Below are positions 26,061-38,864 of a stretch of DNA of 64,000 nt, piece by piece. The first letter of the stretch is position 1. Every line of letters starts with the position of its first letter. The stretch covers positions 9,090,155 to 9,154,154 of the forward strand of contig NC_082596.1 in NCBI RefSeq assembly GCF_030936135.1. The letters are read 5' to 3'. This stretch comes from Gavia stellata (taxonomy: Eukaryota; Chordata; Aves; Gaviiformes; Gaviidae). The translations under genes and the position numbers were made by a program. The notes below the pieces were generated by a model that saw nothing but the letters and a program-made list of their open reading frames with translations, did not search any database and was not told where the DNA came from.

Positions 26061-27112
26061 CGGAGAAAGCCTGAGAAAAAGTAAAGGGTCTCAGAAGTCT
26101 TTCTTGGAGAGAGGTATGGGGCGGTACAGGGAGCAGGGGACAAGCACTGCTCCCTCATAAGGAAACAGCTGGAAGAGAAGCACCCCTGTGTGCTTTGCTG
26201 CCCTAATGTGTGGATCTAGGGGACAGGAGGGGCTCCTGTCACTGCAGTTTCTGATCACTCAGCCTTTGAGAGTAAGGGACCAGGAGCTACCGTGGTATGT
26301 CACATAGCAGCCCAAAGTGCTGACCACTGCCTGCAAACCTCAGTGTCTCATCCTGACTTCTGGGAGAGACTGGGTCTAAAATAAAACCAGGGGAGGTCAT
26401 CTTAATAGCCTCTGACTACCAGCTTGTTTTATGCCCAAGGGAACAACGCGTTTGCATCTCCCACAGGCATTTAGAACTTTCTGTCTAAAACATGATACAG
26501 CTTCTCCTGCTGAAAATTTTTCAAGTAAGCTTCTAACACAAAGGATGACATAGAGTCTGAGTCTGCAAATGCTTGTGTTCAAAAACACTTTTCCTCCCAT
26601 GAGACAGTCTGTTGGCTGATCACAAGTCACGGTGCTGGAGCAGGAAGGAATAAATCCCAGACCCTGGTCACACTGAAGACCAGTCAGCGTAGCTGTGGTA
26701 CAACTGCATTGACTTCAAAAGGGGGCAGTGTTAAATTGATGTTGAGTCCTTAAAAAACGTTACCCCATTTACCTTGAGAGCTGTGGGCTCGCGATGACTT
26801 AGACCATATTCTGGTTCTTTGTGGGAGATTTATCAGGTATAGAGTAGAAATCTAAAAGGCTATCTGAAACTGGCAAAGGTAGGTAAGTTGGAAAAGAGAA
26901 ATTTAATTTAGACATCAACTTGAAGTGCCTCAGTTCAGAAACAATATTCGTTTATAGTCAACAGAGAGAAATAAACTATTAAAGCCCAATACCTCCTTTG
27001 CTAATCTGAACTGTTCATACCTACATCTATCCATTTACTCCACAGGGTGCCCAGACAGCCCTGTTTCTGCAAACTCTAAATCCAAGAAACATAATAAAAT
27101 ACATCTCCTTAC

Positions 27113-27220
27113 CTGCTCTGTGAGGAGCTCTCAGGTACATGGTACATGAAGACATTTCCTCTGGAGGCAGCAGCCCAGTGACTGGCCATGTTTATGATGG
27201 GACACGTGATAAACTGGTCA
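27113..27220 (-). CDS. TG: Thyroglobulin ChEL exon, fourth from last
   Basis: This 108-bp exon lies between acceptor TTTTTATCAG and donor GTAAGG. Its first base completes an arginine codon, then it reads DQFITCPIINMASHW followed by RGNVFMYHVPESSSQS, and ends with two bases of a serine codon. The words CPIINMAS and GNVFMYH match human TG nearly residue for residue and correspond to the cholinesterase strand-helix segment before the active-site histidine loop. The cysteine in ITCPII is the expected first partner of the disulfide with SDCSFW in the penultimate exon. Phase is 2 on both sides, so skipping would preserve frame but remove a core strand and this cysteine. Confidence 0.97.
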
Positions 27221-28653
27221 CTGATAAAAAAGGAGGAGCAGGGAACAGACACAGTCACATAACAGAAAAAAAGGAAAGAACCCCCACCACAACCAACAGA
27301 CCTCTCTCTATATTGATAGCCTTCCTTAAATCTTCCAAAACAGCTCATATCTCTGCGTTCAGGTGCACTGAGGGAAACCACATTCACCCTCTATGAACCC
27401 AGTACACCCTAGAATTCACTAAATTTTCTGGTTTATGGAGTGTTGAACAATGGTAATGATACTAAAGAAACAAGATCTGACACATAAAGAGTAGCCTGGC
27501 CAAAAAAACAATCCCATTTTAGTCTAGTTTATGGGGGCCCATGCTTGTAATAGTATAAAGCTCCTTCTGGCACCACTAGAAATGGCATCTAGTAAAAGGA
27601 CGTATATATTTTTTGGGTTAAAGATCAACAATATCATTTCTGCATTTGGATCTGTGTGATTTTTTTGGATAGAATTTCTAGAGCTGGAGGAAGTAAGAGA
27701 CCACTTTTGGAGATATCCTGCAGGGCCTCTAGAAGGGCTCATCAATATGGACTATCTGGTGCAGTATGTCCAGCAGAGAAAGGTTAAACAAGAAGAATGC
27801 AATAAGATAGTTAAATGATCAATTTATCACCAGGTATTGCAATACAAAGATATTAGTGAAGTAAATATATCCAAACCTTCCTAGGTTCCATTGCCCCAAG
27901 AAGTGGGGCTGGAAGATGGGGTGAGCAGTAGCTGGAAGGAGCACAAGCGGTTCAAGAGAAGCAGGCAGAAAACAGGACACCTTACTGCAAGATATCTCAT
28001 TATGATTCCTCAAGGCAATATTATATACACACATATCACCACTTCTCATTCTACATGTGCCTGAAGACTCAACACACTCTTCGGGTGTTTATATATCCAT
28101 AACTACATGAGCACACCAAACATATCTGCTGTGGAAGTGGGAGGTTTCAATTCTCGGTCTAGTGAATCTGAAACAGTAGCTGTTCCTTCAAACTTGGTAG
28201 GTAAAAAAAGAATGACTGATGGCAAGAAAGAACAGCGTCAGAGAAGCATAAAAACATGTTGCTATATTTAACTGGTATGATTATGAAAGGCACCGTTTGG
28301 GTGGCTATCTTGGTTCAGCAGAGTTTATTTTAAGCCCATCTGTGAGACCGCAAGCTATGGGCTGACTGACCACAATACTCTTTGACAGTTATGGTTGACA
28401 ACACCCGTATGAAACAAAAATTACTGCTGTTCACATGCCTACCAGCATGGGGTTTTAGCGGAGCAGATGGTCTTTGAAAACTAGGGAGTCTGTGGAGAGC
28501 ATTGGCTCTCGAGAAATGCTTTGACATACATTTCACCACTTAAAAATAATTCTCAGTTGGTGCTATAGGGGGAAAAAAAGCTATTCTGGGGAAGTAGAAA
28601 AAAAATGTAAAAAATAGCAACCACAAAAAAGAAATGTCTGGAATATCAGAGTT

Positions 28654-28672
28654 AAAAAAAAAAAAAAAAAAA
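28654..28672 (+). repeat. Poly(A) tract, 19 bases
   Basis: A19 followed by GAAAAAGAAAA, within an A-rich intronic stretch. Confidence 0.8.
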
Positions 28673-29080
28673 GAAAAAGAAAATGAAACTCATTTCGTAC
28701 CTGGGAAAAATACCAGAGAATTGCAGCTAAAACAATTTTTAAAGTGGAAATATTTTAAAACCACAAAATATTCACAATGTATGTAGTTAGCAACCACTTA
28801 TGTTGCTTTCTCACACTTTAGAATCCTGTTAAAACTTTAGCAATTAATTATAACTTCCTGGCATAGAACTTCTGTTAATATAAATCAAAACTAAAAAACA
28901 AAAAAACCCCACAAAATAAACACACTCCAAAAAAACAGAACCAAACCCCTTTTTTCTCCACAGTATATGTGATGCTGATGTAGATGACTGTCATTCTGTA
29001 ACTACTGTCTCCCTCCCTTTTTCCTGTAGCTGGAGTCATTTCCAAAGTGTTTAAAGCAAAGGATTATCATCAGCTGTCCT

Positions 29081-29345
29081 GGTTTCACGACTCATTCTTC
29101 TGCTAACTCTTTAAGCCGTTCACTTCTTTCCTTAGCCAAGTCGTTTGCCTCATATCGTAAACAAGCAGGTAATCCCTGCCCGCGAGGCTGCTGCAGGGTG
29201 CTCGCAGGCTGAGAGCCAGAGGAACTATTTGTGTATTGCATTCCTGCTGCAAGCAAGCGGTGTGGCCACCGTCGCAGCTTTGCAAAAGTCAGTGTTTGCA
29301 CCACGCCGAGCCCTGGGCTGAACGTGGATGATCAAATGCGACAGC
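29081..29345. promoter_or_regulatory. CpG-rich patch of unknown role in a TG intron
   Basis: I count about fourteen CpG dinucleotides in 265 bp with near-balanced base composition, so the observed-to-expected ratio is about 0.85 by hand. That is island-like, whereas the flanks are AT-rich and CpG-poor. No known promoter or exon is expected here. It may be a regulatory element or an unannotated first exon; the role is inference. Confidence 0.3.
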
Positions 29346-29583
29346 CCTGTGTTGTAGCAGCTCCTTATGGAGATACCTCTGGATGGGAAGAAGGGTTAAA
29401 ATTAAAGTCCTTCAGTGTTTTACTATGGCTTAAAACCTTACTGATCTGACTAAAGAATTATAGCCCCATGGGTAACAATAGTGATGGAAAGAGATTGAAG
29501 ACAAGTTCTGCTTTAATGCCCATGAACCACCACGCTTCCACGTGTGCTGCATGCAGTAGCCCCAGATGCCGTAGCGATGGGTG

Positions 29584-29602
29584 GCCTGTCCCTGGGACAG
29601 GC
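29584..29602. repeat. Perfect 9-bp inverted repeat, one-base centre
   Basis: GCCTGTCCC at 29584-29592 and GGGACAGGC at 29594-29602 are exact reverse complements around a single T. No function is known to me. Confidence 0.6.
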
Positions 29603-31529
29603 TACAAGGCAGGGCAAATGCAGCATGGTGTGAGACTCGCTAAATGGCACAAAGCTCAACCCACAGCCTTCTGGCTTGTTTACTCCATGATCTCAATGCA
29701 CTGGCACACCGGGACCACCCAGAAACCTTCCCCAAACAGATTTGGTCACTGCTGTCTTGGATCAGATGTTTCCAAGTGAATCTTGGCTCCTGTTCATCTC
29801 CCACTCCCTGAGGCTCCCCTGGAGCAACGCCCTGCAATTCTGATGGAGGATGAAGACCTACTGAAAGGAAAATCTTTTCTCTACGGTCTCATGGAGAGGC
29901 TCAGAGTGGAACAGAAAGCTGTAACACTGAGAGCGCAGATACCAGGAGCTTGTAGCTATGATGTCTCAGTTCAGAACAGAGGTGAAACAGCTTGAATGGG
30001 CACACTAGGGCTCAAACCAGCAGCTTATAAAACACATCACCTTAGGAGTTTTCATACCAAATCTGCTCGTGAAGCAGAGACAGGAATAGGGAAAGTTTTT
30101 GATTCATTTTCTGAAAATCTGTTCCAATAACTTAAACATTCAGCCCCATGTTTGCACAGAGGTAGGAAAAAGGAGATAAGGACATTCCCCCTCCGTTTGC
30201 CTCCTTTCAGAAAAAATGGGCCCACCCCGCCACAGCTCAAGATCTGTACCTGGCTAAAGCAAACTGACTGCCCATAAGGGGAGAGAGCAAAATCTACAGT
30301 TTTCTCTGCAGACCAAACCACCATGTGACCCAAGCTAAAGATATCCCCCAGTCTCTATGGCCTACCATAGGTCTCATGACTGCTGTGCAGTCCTAGTTCA
30401 ACAGGGCAATGAACTCTTCAAACTGACTGTTACCCAGAACTGCTGGACCCTAATGCCATACCCAACTAAGGGTCGAAGCTCTGCATATATACTAGGTGGT
30501 GTGAACATGGCCCACTGCTCATCTTCCACTTCCCAACGATCCCTCCCTGCAATGTTTCAAAGCGAAGTATGGGAGTGCATATTCTGGAAGTAAGTCGCTC
30601 ATGGGTCTTCTGACATTTCATCACTACCGCCTTCGGAAGAGGCCGGGAAGCACTGTGAGTCTACAGTGTGTCCTGATGGATCAAACAAAGCAAGAGTCAG
30701 GTATCATGTGTTCTCCTTCCACCTCCACAAGAAGCCTTCCTACAGAAGCATCCTAATGCCTGATTCTGCTTTCTCTGACCATGGGAAACCATACACAAAG
30801 GGAGCAAAATGAGGATTAGGTGACATTATACAATCACTGTACGCTGGCATAAATGATTACACAAGGGTTAAGGAAATGCATGAATAAGCTTGAGGGGAAT
30901 CTTCTGCCATAGGCAAAATGGAGATTAGCAATGCACAGAATGGAGTTGGGAGCCACTTTTCTGAATGTTCACAAGTGCTTCACCATTTTACACAGGATAC
31001 TTACCTGTAGAAAGCCTGACATTGTGAAAAAATATATTTTGCAGGTTTCATAATATAAAAATTAATGTAATTGCTGAAATCAAAGTTTTCAAACTTGACC
31101 AGTCTCCAAATTTTCAAAAACTAGGAAAAGTATCTAACTGTATAATTAGGTGACTGTGAATAAAAGCCAGTCTATTGGTTCTTCTACTGTCACAGGGATG
31201 AGAGGACTCAAGAAATAGTTGATGCAGAGTGTGCAAAAAACCAAGACAACTTTGGCATGAAAGAGTACACAAAGAAGCATTAGTAGTCTGAATCCAATAC
31301 ACAGTTCAGGAAAGACAACTCAAACTTTTCACCAGGCATAAAAGTCAGTTCAATTTCTGTTTACCAATGACATTGGAAACCTCACAGAAAATGAAATCAT
31401 ATTCCCCATTTTCTGTTCATTTGCATAAGAATTTCCCAAGTTTTTCAGAATATAAATGCACACTTGAGATAAGCAAAACAAACCTTGCTTAACCCCAATC
31501 ACACAGTTGTAATAGGATGAGTTTCTTAC

Positions 31530-31711
31530 CGGGTGGCATTTTCCAAAGCCCTGGAAAAGGATGAATAATCATCGGTTGAGTGTTCGAGGGAGTAATACCA
31601 CGTTGCTGCATCTTCAATGAATGAGTTGGAGTCTTCTCCTCCTAGAGAATTTTGCAGAGCCTGATAAAAGGCTGTTTTGCTGTTTGCTCTTCCTTGACTT
31701 TCTTCAAATTT
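31530..31711 (-). CDS. TG: Thyroglobulin ChEL exon, fifth from last, with N-glycosylation sequon
   Basis: This 182-bp exon lies between acceptor TTTTGTTCTCAG and donor GTAAGA. It encodes sixty residues starting KFEESQGRANSKTAFYQALQ and ending RALENAT, plus two bases of an arginine codon. It is the most conserved stretch of TG in the window: KTAFYQALQNSLGGEDS and ATWYYSLEHSTDDY match human TG almost exactly as I remember it. Asn58-Ala-Thr60 is an N-linked glycosylation sequon also present in mammals. The segment lies in the ChEL domain after the position of the acid residue of the cholinesterase triad. Entry is phase 0 and exit phase 2, so skipping this exon would shift the frame. Confidence 0.98.
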
Positions 31712-32237
31712 CTGAGAACAAAATGCATACATGGAATTTACAAAAAAAACCCAAAAGATACATTTTTAGTGGAACAATATGGGCTCAGATCTCCCTCTGC
31801 TGGAATGAGTCCTCTCTGATTCCTAGGGGAAGAAGTAAGGGACAGTCCTACTTTTGCTTTCCCAATACTGTCACCAGCCAGCTGTATTAGCTTCCTCAAA
31901 ACATACTCTAGGACTGAATCCCTAAGCTGTTAAGTCTAAATCATAGGCACAGTGCTGTGCAGATGTAGCTCTAATACTACAGAAACCCAGCTGGCTCCCA
32001 CGGAAGTAGTCCACATGGATAGTTCTCCAGTGTGAGCGTGCCCAATGCTGTCTTTCTGATGAGCTCCCTGCAGGAAAACTAAAGGGGAAAGAGAGAGATA
32101 TTGCTCCTTTCCTTTGGGAAGTCCAGAAAGCGAACACACCATATTGCCATTTCATTTCAAAGCTAAAGACTGCTGGAAGTTTTCATCACATCTTTCTTTG
32201 AGGAAGTTTTTTATTTGATCAATTCAGAATTTTCACC

Positions 32238-32253
32238 TTTTTTTTTTTTTTTT
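32238..32253. repeat. Poly(T) tract, 16 bases
   Basis: T16 followed by AAATAATTTATTT in intronic DNA. Confidence 0.8.
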
Positions 32254-33683
32254 AAATAATTTATTTCAAGTTCAGAAACAGGGCTGAACCTTCCTGTGGA
32301 TCAAGTCCTTTCTAAAGAGGGCACCTTGCAGGTTCATGGTGGCTGAAACTTGGTATAAGAACTCCAGAGAGAAAGATCCAATAAACCACCTATATTATTT
32401 TGGGCAGTCAGTCTGACGCAAAATAGGCTGCTGTCTGCCCAGTCCAGTTACCATAGATGCTTTACTGAATATATTACTTTGATGGCCCGCAGCTGGTTTT
32501 CATCACACAGCTAGGTCTTTCCACAACCTTATACAGAAAGTACAAAGGGAATAATTACTTTTCAACAGATTCACAGAAATGAAAGATGGAAAATAAGTCC
32601 CCATCTGCTGAGGCCAAGGCCTGTCCTTACTGATATACTCTAATGCTTTGTGCATTTTGATTAAGTGACTTTACAAGGGATTTCAAAAAACTACCAAATA
32701 TCCTAAGGTCCAAAAAGAACTTGGAAATTTTCCTTGTATTTGTAATAAATTCTTCTTTTGCTAGATTTTGGCCCATGCAATGTGAAAAGAGTCAGGTGGT
32801 GCCAGTTTTAGTAATACAGCTGTACTTCGAAAAAGATCTGGAACTCACCCATGACACGTCACTTCATGTGCACAAATGCCACATATGAAACTGCATAGCA
32901 CACTTCCCTGCAAAATCATTCAGTTTAAATACAGCAAGGACTCGTACATTTTTCAGCAAGAAACAGAAATTGTCACTGAAGACCTGACTGCAGATTTACT
33001 GAATTTGAAAGCAATCTTCCCATTGGCTTTGGCACACATCAATTCAGCTCCCTACTAACCAGCAGAAGCGTTGCTGCTGTCTAATTAGGAATCTCTCATT
33101 TGGTGACTGGAGCTGGTGGATTTGGCTAGCAGATATGGGTAAGAACAGATGCTTTTCTGTGTCAATGCAGAGCCCAAGCTCTTATGTGTAAAGCATCCTG
33201 TCTAAGGCAACTTTCATGCAATGCTTTCATTTTGTTGGGGGTTTTTTAATGGATTTGTTACATTATTCTACACCTGTTATGGATAACTTAAAGAGAAAAA
33301 GAAAGAGAAAAAAAAACTTCGGGTATTGATTATGTACCCTAGGAAATGATCCTTCACTGCCTCATCAACTACCAAGCATCATATAAGCATTACAGTTGAA
33401 AACCACAGAGGAGGAGATGGATCATCATACAACCATACATACATCATGTGGTTAAGCTGAAGAACTCCTTGCCACATGGTTTTGTGGATGCCAAAATTGG
33501 TAAAGATGAAGTTTCATGAACAAGTTTTTGCATTCAAAAAAATAAAATAGTCAGTTGATGGTTATTAATTATGGAAAGACCAATTCAGGCTAGGAAGTCC
33601 CTGAGCTGCAAAGTGCTAGAGGTTTGGAGAGCATTTAGCAGAAGTATCAGATTTACTTACCCTATTCTTACAAACTTCCACTC

Positions 33684-33760
33684 TTAGCCACTGCTGAAAA
33701 GAGCATTCTGTGCTAAATGGGCCTTTGGTCTGACTCAGTGTGGTCGGTCTTATGTTTTTA
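33684..33760 (+). mobile_element. Old CR1-like LINE 3' fragment
   Basis: It reads AGCCACTGCTGAAAAGAGCA, then TAAATGGGCCTTTGGTCTGA, then TCAGTGTGG and TCTTATGTTTTTA. This shares its core with the pieces at 12546-12620 and 60270-60347, so the three are copies of one dispersed family. The CR1 assignment is from memory of sauropsid repeats. Confidence 0.55.
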
Positions 33761-36700
33761 CTGCACTTATGTACTAGTTTCTGTGATCTTCAAAATGCCC
33801 CAGAAATTCTGGTGACCTTTCTCAGCAATCATTGATAATAGAGTGAGGTCCTCGAGACGTGCTGAGTCAGATGAAAGAGGACTCAATAGGCAGAGATGGG
33901 TGAGAAACAGAACTGGCATTTGTAAGACATTTTGAGATTTTTCATTCCAACCAGCACTAAAATAGGACAATCTAAAACATAATATGTTAATTGTTGCTTT
34001 GGTTACAATATAATATAATTTAAACATCCGACTTGAACATGATAGCACAAAACAAAGCAATGCATTCAAAATAAAACCCATGAAACATTAAAAAGACAAA
34101 GCATTTTAACTTTTCAGAAATTGATTCAATTTGACCAATTTTCCATGTCCAACAGATGTTTCCCATTAGAAAATATATGACCAAGGAACAATTTTCAAAT
34201 AGCAGTAGATACAACAGCTGCTACCAGATTAATAGAAACAGCTGCACATTATGTAAAATAATTTACATTCTGCTAACCTTTAAAGAGGTATTAGCAACTG
34301 ACCTCAGAGTTATAGTGGGGTTTTCAACTATTTTTAGAAAGTAAGAAAGAAAATAATTAAAGACAGCAGGTGCACTGCTTTCTACTGTTCTGGTGATGCA
34401 AAGCAGTCATAAACACTCTGTAAACAATGAGTTATATAATGCTTACTGTCCTTGTTCCTGCAGCATAGCTTCTGGAGCATATAAATGCATCTGGTCCAGT
34501 GTTTTATTTAAAAAGAAATTCTAGCAGCTGATAGACCAAATGTACTTTTCTGACAAACTGGAATAGTGATAACACTAACATAATATGTACAGATCTTAGG
34601 TCTTAAATGGCTTTTGATAAAAGTTGTCACAAAAGATGGTGCCATTCAGCAGAGTGTTTCAAGGATTCCAGCTAGTTACAAGATGAAGTAAAGAGCTGAT
34701 ATCAGCCCATTCTCCTCACTGATGGCATTTATCAGGACACTGCTCCCCTGATCATTACAATTAATATACACGTATTTGCCATCTGTTTTATGTTGCTGAA
34801 TACCTTTATCCATAAAGAAATTAATTGACTGTAATATAGTGCAGGATGGAAGATCTGGTCTGCATAGATCCAGCTGCTTACATGGGGTAAATAAACTATA
34901 TTTCTGTCTATCCACTCCCCTGTGTCCTGATTTTGGGTTCTGCAGCCAACCATATTATGCTAAGGAGGGAAAGAAAAAGAGAGAAAACACATGAAGTGCA
35001 ACCTTAGTCTTCCAACTAAAAAGTAAGTTAACAATCCTTGAAATGTGGGGATTACATAGTAGGCGCAGAACATATGGAAGATATAAACAGGGCTGTACTG
35101 ACTTACATGCATATGCAAACAAACACAGATCTAAATCAGCATGAGCGATTCCGTATATTTAATGTCAGTAGGAACCATTAGATCCTCCCACATGAGCATA
35201 ACATATAGCACAGGGATAAAATTTTGTTCAGTTGGGAATTGAAATCAACATTTTTAGAGGTTTCTGCTCAGCTGCCCTAATCTATGACTGCTCAAAGCTA
35301 ATATCCCTGAAGGTCTGCCATGGGAATTGCAGTTAACGGGTTCAGGCTTAACTACTCCATATGCCACGTAATAGTGCATTACGGCACCACTTACCATTCC
35401 CTTAACAAACTCTGCTTTGTCTTCTCACTTAGTCTCAACCATCTGATGGCTGCACTGGGGATGAGTACGAAGTGCTCCAGGAAGTGGCAAATCTGTCTCA
35501 GTTCACATGAATAAGCATTAAAGTGAATGCCATAAAATGATCATTTCCATGGTCAAGACATTGAGCATGAATGTTCAGCATACTCTCTGCTGCAAGCATC
35601 AGAGAGACCTCAGCCTTTAATTGTAAATAAATCGAACATAAATGTTTTGCTAGCGCATAAGTGACGCCTTCTGTTTTTCTATTTCATTTTTAATAGTAAA
35701 GGTCTTAACAGGCATAAGCACAGTGTTGCAGTGGGAGTACAGAGACACCCAACACAACCAGATGCCAGTAAGCCCCCACAGAACAACATGGTGCCAACTG
35801 GATTTACCACCTTCAGGTCTGGTTGCAATCTAGAGGTTTTACTCTTACTCCTAAGACTCGACTGGTAAGAGTTTATAAAACTTGCATGCAAGTCCAGTCT
35901 AAGGTGATAAGATTTGCATCACGTCTCAAGCTTGCTTGCATCCAAATAGCTAAAAGTGTCTCCTCACCATTTAGAGGATCAGTATTAATAGAGCAAGACC
36001 AAGATTAATAGAGCAAGCCCTCGGCTGAATTTGCCAGCACAGCTGTTCCCAGGAACTGGTGGAACAGGTCAGCAGGGGTTAAATTTTATTATCCCCCATT
36101 TCTTGCATCTGACTGCACTGAAATCAGTGATCCTAAAGGAGATAGAAATGAAGGACTTTTTGCCAATTCCATACGCTTGCCATAGGACCTTTTAGCTGTG
36201 CCATTTATTTACCCAAATACATGCATGGTTCTTCTCTCCACAGAGTTGGAGCACATCCACAGATGGATTTTCACCCTAGGGAGGTTTCATCCCCTCTTTG
36301 TAGAACAGATTAAATAACTTGGTTGTAGTCAGAGGCACACAAGGAACTATGCCTTGGTTCCCCAAGCTGAGTTCAGTGCTCTGTCCACCAGCTAAGCCCT
36401 CCCATCTTCCTTAGTATATCAGTAAAACCAGCTTTGGGTTTTCCTAGAAAGATGCAAGTCAGATCTACCTCAAGGCAACCCTTAAAATGAATACAGTAGA
36501 AGAGCAGGATACAGTGTGGGTTGTCTCAAATCCTTCTTCTAGGTCTATTTTGGGGAGAGGACAGTTAATACAGTTCAAAGGTCCCTTACAACATTATGAC
36601 AGAGGAAACGGCGCACAGACTTCTCAATAACAACCACCAACCACACCAGTTTCTGCCACTGTAGCTAAATACGTCTGTGGCCTACTCAGGACTTCATCAT

Positions 36701-38696
36701 CTGACTTTGACTGCAACCATGCATGGCCATGGCTATGATGTAGAAATGCTCTTGAGGACCTGGAAAATGCATGTTCTTAAATAGCTCAATGACAGAGGAA
36801 GCATTACAGTTTCCCAGCAATTAATACACTAACTGCATGAACAAGGAAGAAATCAGGAAGCTTTAGCCCTGCAGCATGTCTTTAAGAAAACAATCCGATG
36901 ACAGAAATACAGACTGGTCAAAACAGTCATATTCCCTCAAGCCCTAAAAACCTGAAAACACAGGAAAATAGAAATAGAGGAAAATGTGGATAAAAAAATC
37001 ATCAGTTCTTACTGGGAACATGAAAACAGCTTAAGGAAGTCAAAAGGGAGAAAACAAAACATAACCACCTACCATGAACATTACGAATTTTCTGGAACAG
37101 AGGTGGAATCTGACTGACAGCAGTAGCACCAAGTAAGGTAGATACTATTATAATGGCTAGTAAAGAAGTTAACTATCCTTCTAAGTAAGGATAGTTAAAC
37201 ACTTGCCAAAGGAGATCAGAAGACCTCCAACAGCAGGAGATTTTAAACCAGGTCTCTCAGGTTGAGGTAGATATGACCATTTCTCAGGGTTGAGTTGCAC
37301 CAACTTTTTGAGTCCCCTTCCAATCTTATTTTCTGCAAGTCTTTAAATAAAGAAGATATTCCAGATTTTCTTTTTGGAAAGGCAACATTTTACTGCTGAG
37401 CTCTCAGTTACAAGTGGGGTTTTTTTTCATTTCAACCTGACAGTGCTGGCTTTTAGCACTTGTGGCTTTCATTGACATCATGATTTGTTGCATAATTTCT
37501 AATACATCTTGGAATTTCACTTTGGTTTTGCAGACAACTGTCACATGTGGAAATAGTGTAAAGGAAAGAATTTCACTTCCTGGTCTTCATCACATAACTT
37601 GTAATGAGGTTACTGAGGTTTACTCCCCTCTCACAGGGTCTGGATCATTACCTGCAGGCCTCCAGCATCACGGTCCATTTCCTATGTTTGACTCTCTCTT
37701 TTAATTGATTCCAAAAGAGAAATAAGAGCAGGAAACTTCTGATGGAGACTAAACAAGCAATATGAACTTCATTCAGGTGGGTCAAAAAAGGGGGTACCAG
37801 CACAGAGAAGCTGGGATTGACCTTTCACTGCTTCCTAAGAGATGAAATCCACACAGTTACAGAAAGATAGCAACAGACCTGCAGTTCACTTAGATAACCC
37901 TCAAAATAATCCCTGCCATGTTACATTCTCTTGTTGATTTCTTAGCATGTATCTGAGCATGTTGGAACATTTAATTTAATTTGGCAGTGTTAAACAGGGA
38001 AGCGCTATTGTTCCCATGGTAGAGAAGGACAAATGAAGTGGAAGAGATTGATATGCTGTCTCAAGAACAGACAGTGCCGGAGGGTGCACAAGAAGACGTA
38101 AAATCCCTCTGGGGAGACCTTAATGCGCTTGAGGACTTTTATGTCCAAAGTATAGCATGGACACAATTCTGTTCACCAGTTTATGCCCTGAAACCTTAGC
38201 CACACATCAGGCCAGTGCTATTTTTAGTCATAGCTAGTCCATATTCAGAAAGAAAATGTACTTCTTAAAGGCAACAGAGAAAAATGTTTGCAGGAAAAAA
38301 AAAGTTGGCATGGAAAAGACTGACTTAGCCCTGCTGGACAGTGACGAACCAAGTTATAAGCTTGCTTTCTTCTTGGTGATGTACAACTGAGATTGCAATA
38401 TTAATAGGATTTCAGAGACAGAAAAACATACTGCTGCATATTAATACATGTTAAATCATTGCTGATCTTTTACCTTTTCGTATCTCCCCCAGTAGTGTTA
38501 ATCAAAAAATATAATAATGCCATTAATCAGCCTAAACAGGACTGGCTGGAGACGGACAACACTTTTGCACATTTGCCTGGAGTATAATTCACAAATTGTA
38601 GAAATCAGAAAGGGTCTGTCCTGGCTGTGTAGGATTACTGTCATCACTATAGTAACAGTAATACCATCAGTTCCTTAACAGTGAGTCTCTTCCTAC

Positions 38697-38864
38697 CTTA
38701 ATTGCCTTAGCTCTGCTGATCAACCCATCTTGCTGAGCACTTCCAATGAGCAGATCTACTTTCTGAAGTTGAGCGCGCTGCAGGGCTTTCGCAAAAGGTT
38801 CTCGAAGGTAAATTCCATCCACCACTGGACCCCAGTACTGGAATGGACCACTTATAGCTAGGAG
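38697..38864 (-). CDS. TG: Thyroglobulin ChEL exon, sixth from last
   Basis: This 168-bp exon encodes exactly 56 residues in phase 0 on both sides, between acceptor TGCTAATCTAG and donor GTAGGA. It starts LLAISGPFQYWGPVVDG and continues with LREPFAKAL, and then DLLIGSAQQDGLISRAKAIK. These match human TG LLAVSGPFHYWGPVIDG and LLIGSSQDDGLINRAKA as I recall them. The Gln-Gln-Asp-Gly turn (Asp46 of the exon) aligns with the Lys-Asp-Glu-Gly turn of acetylcholinesterase that carries the acid of the catalytic triad. Asp replaces Glu here as in mammalian TG. No cysteine is encoded in this exon. Confidence 0.97.

Larger units (their letters stand above)
15200..27112 (-). other. TG: Large TG intron (11.9 kb)
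   Basis: This GT..AG phase-2 intron starts GTAAGG. It contains a 22-base poly(A) run at 18544-18565, a TCA run and a GAGGTAAGCTATTA segment near 23930-23997 that vaguely resembles old MIR/L2 ends, and a CpG-rich patch at 25808-26060. No exon with a recognisable protein match was found on either strand. The many open frames of 60-90 codons look like chance. Confidence 0.7.
27221..31529 (-). other. TG: TG intron (4.3 kb) with a CpG-rich patch
   Basis: This GT..AG phase-2 intron starts GTAAGA. It contains a 19-base poly(A) run at 28654-28672, a CpG-rich patch at 29081-29345 and a 9-bp inverted repeat centred on 29593. Plus-strand open frames at 29231-29995 show no recognisable protein family. 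Confidence 0.7.
31712..38696 (-). other. TG: TG intron (7.0 kb)
   Basis: This GT..AG phase-0 intron starts GTAGGA. It contains a T-rich run at 32238-32253, an old CR1-like piece at 33684-33760 and a purine-rich AAAG stretch near 33290-33315. A TGCCTTGGTTCCCC segment near 36350 weakly resembles a MIR 3' half but is too diverged to call. No exon was recognised. Confidence 0.7.

Noticed and set aside
29468..29995. Plus-strand open frames of 103 and 70 codons next to a CpG-rich patch
   Set aside because: No protein family recognised; high CpG and GC content reduces stop codons by chance. The CpG patch itself is reported as a finding.
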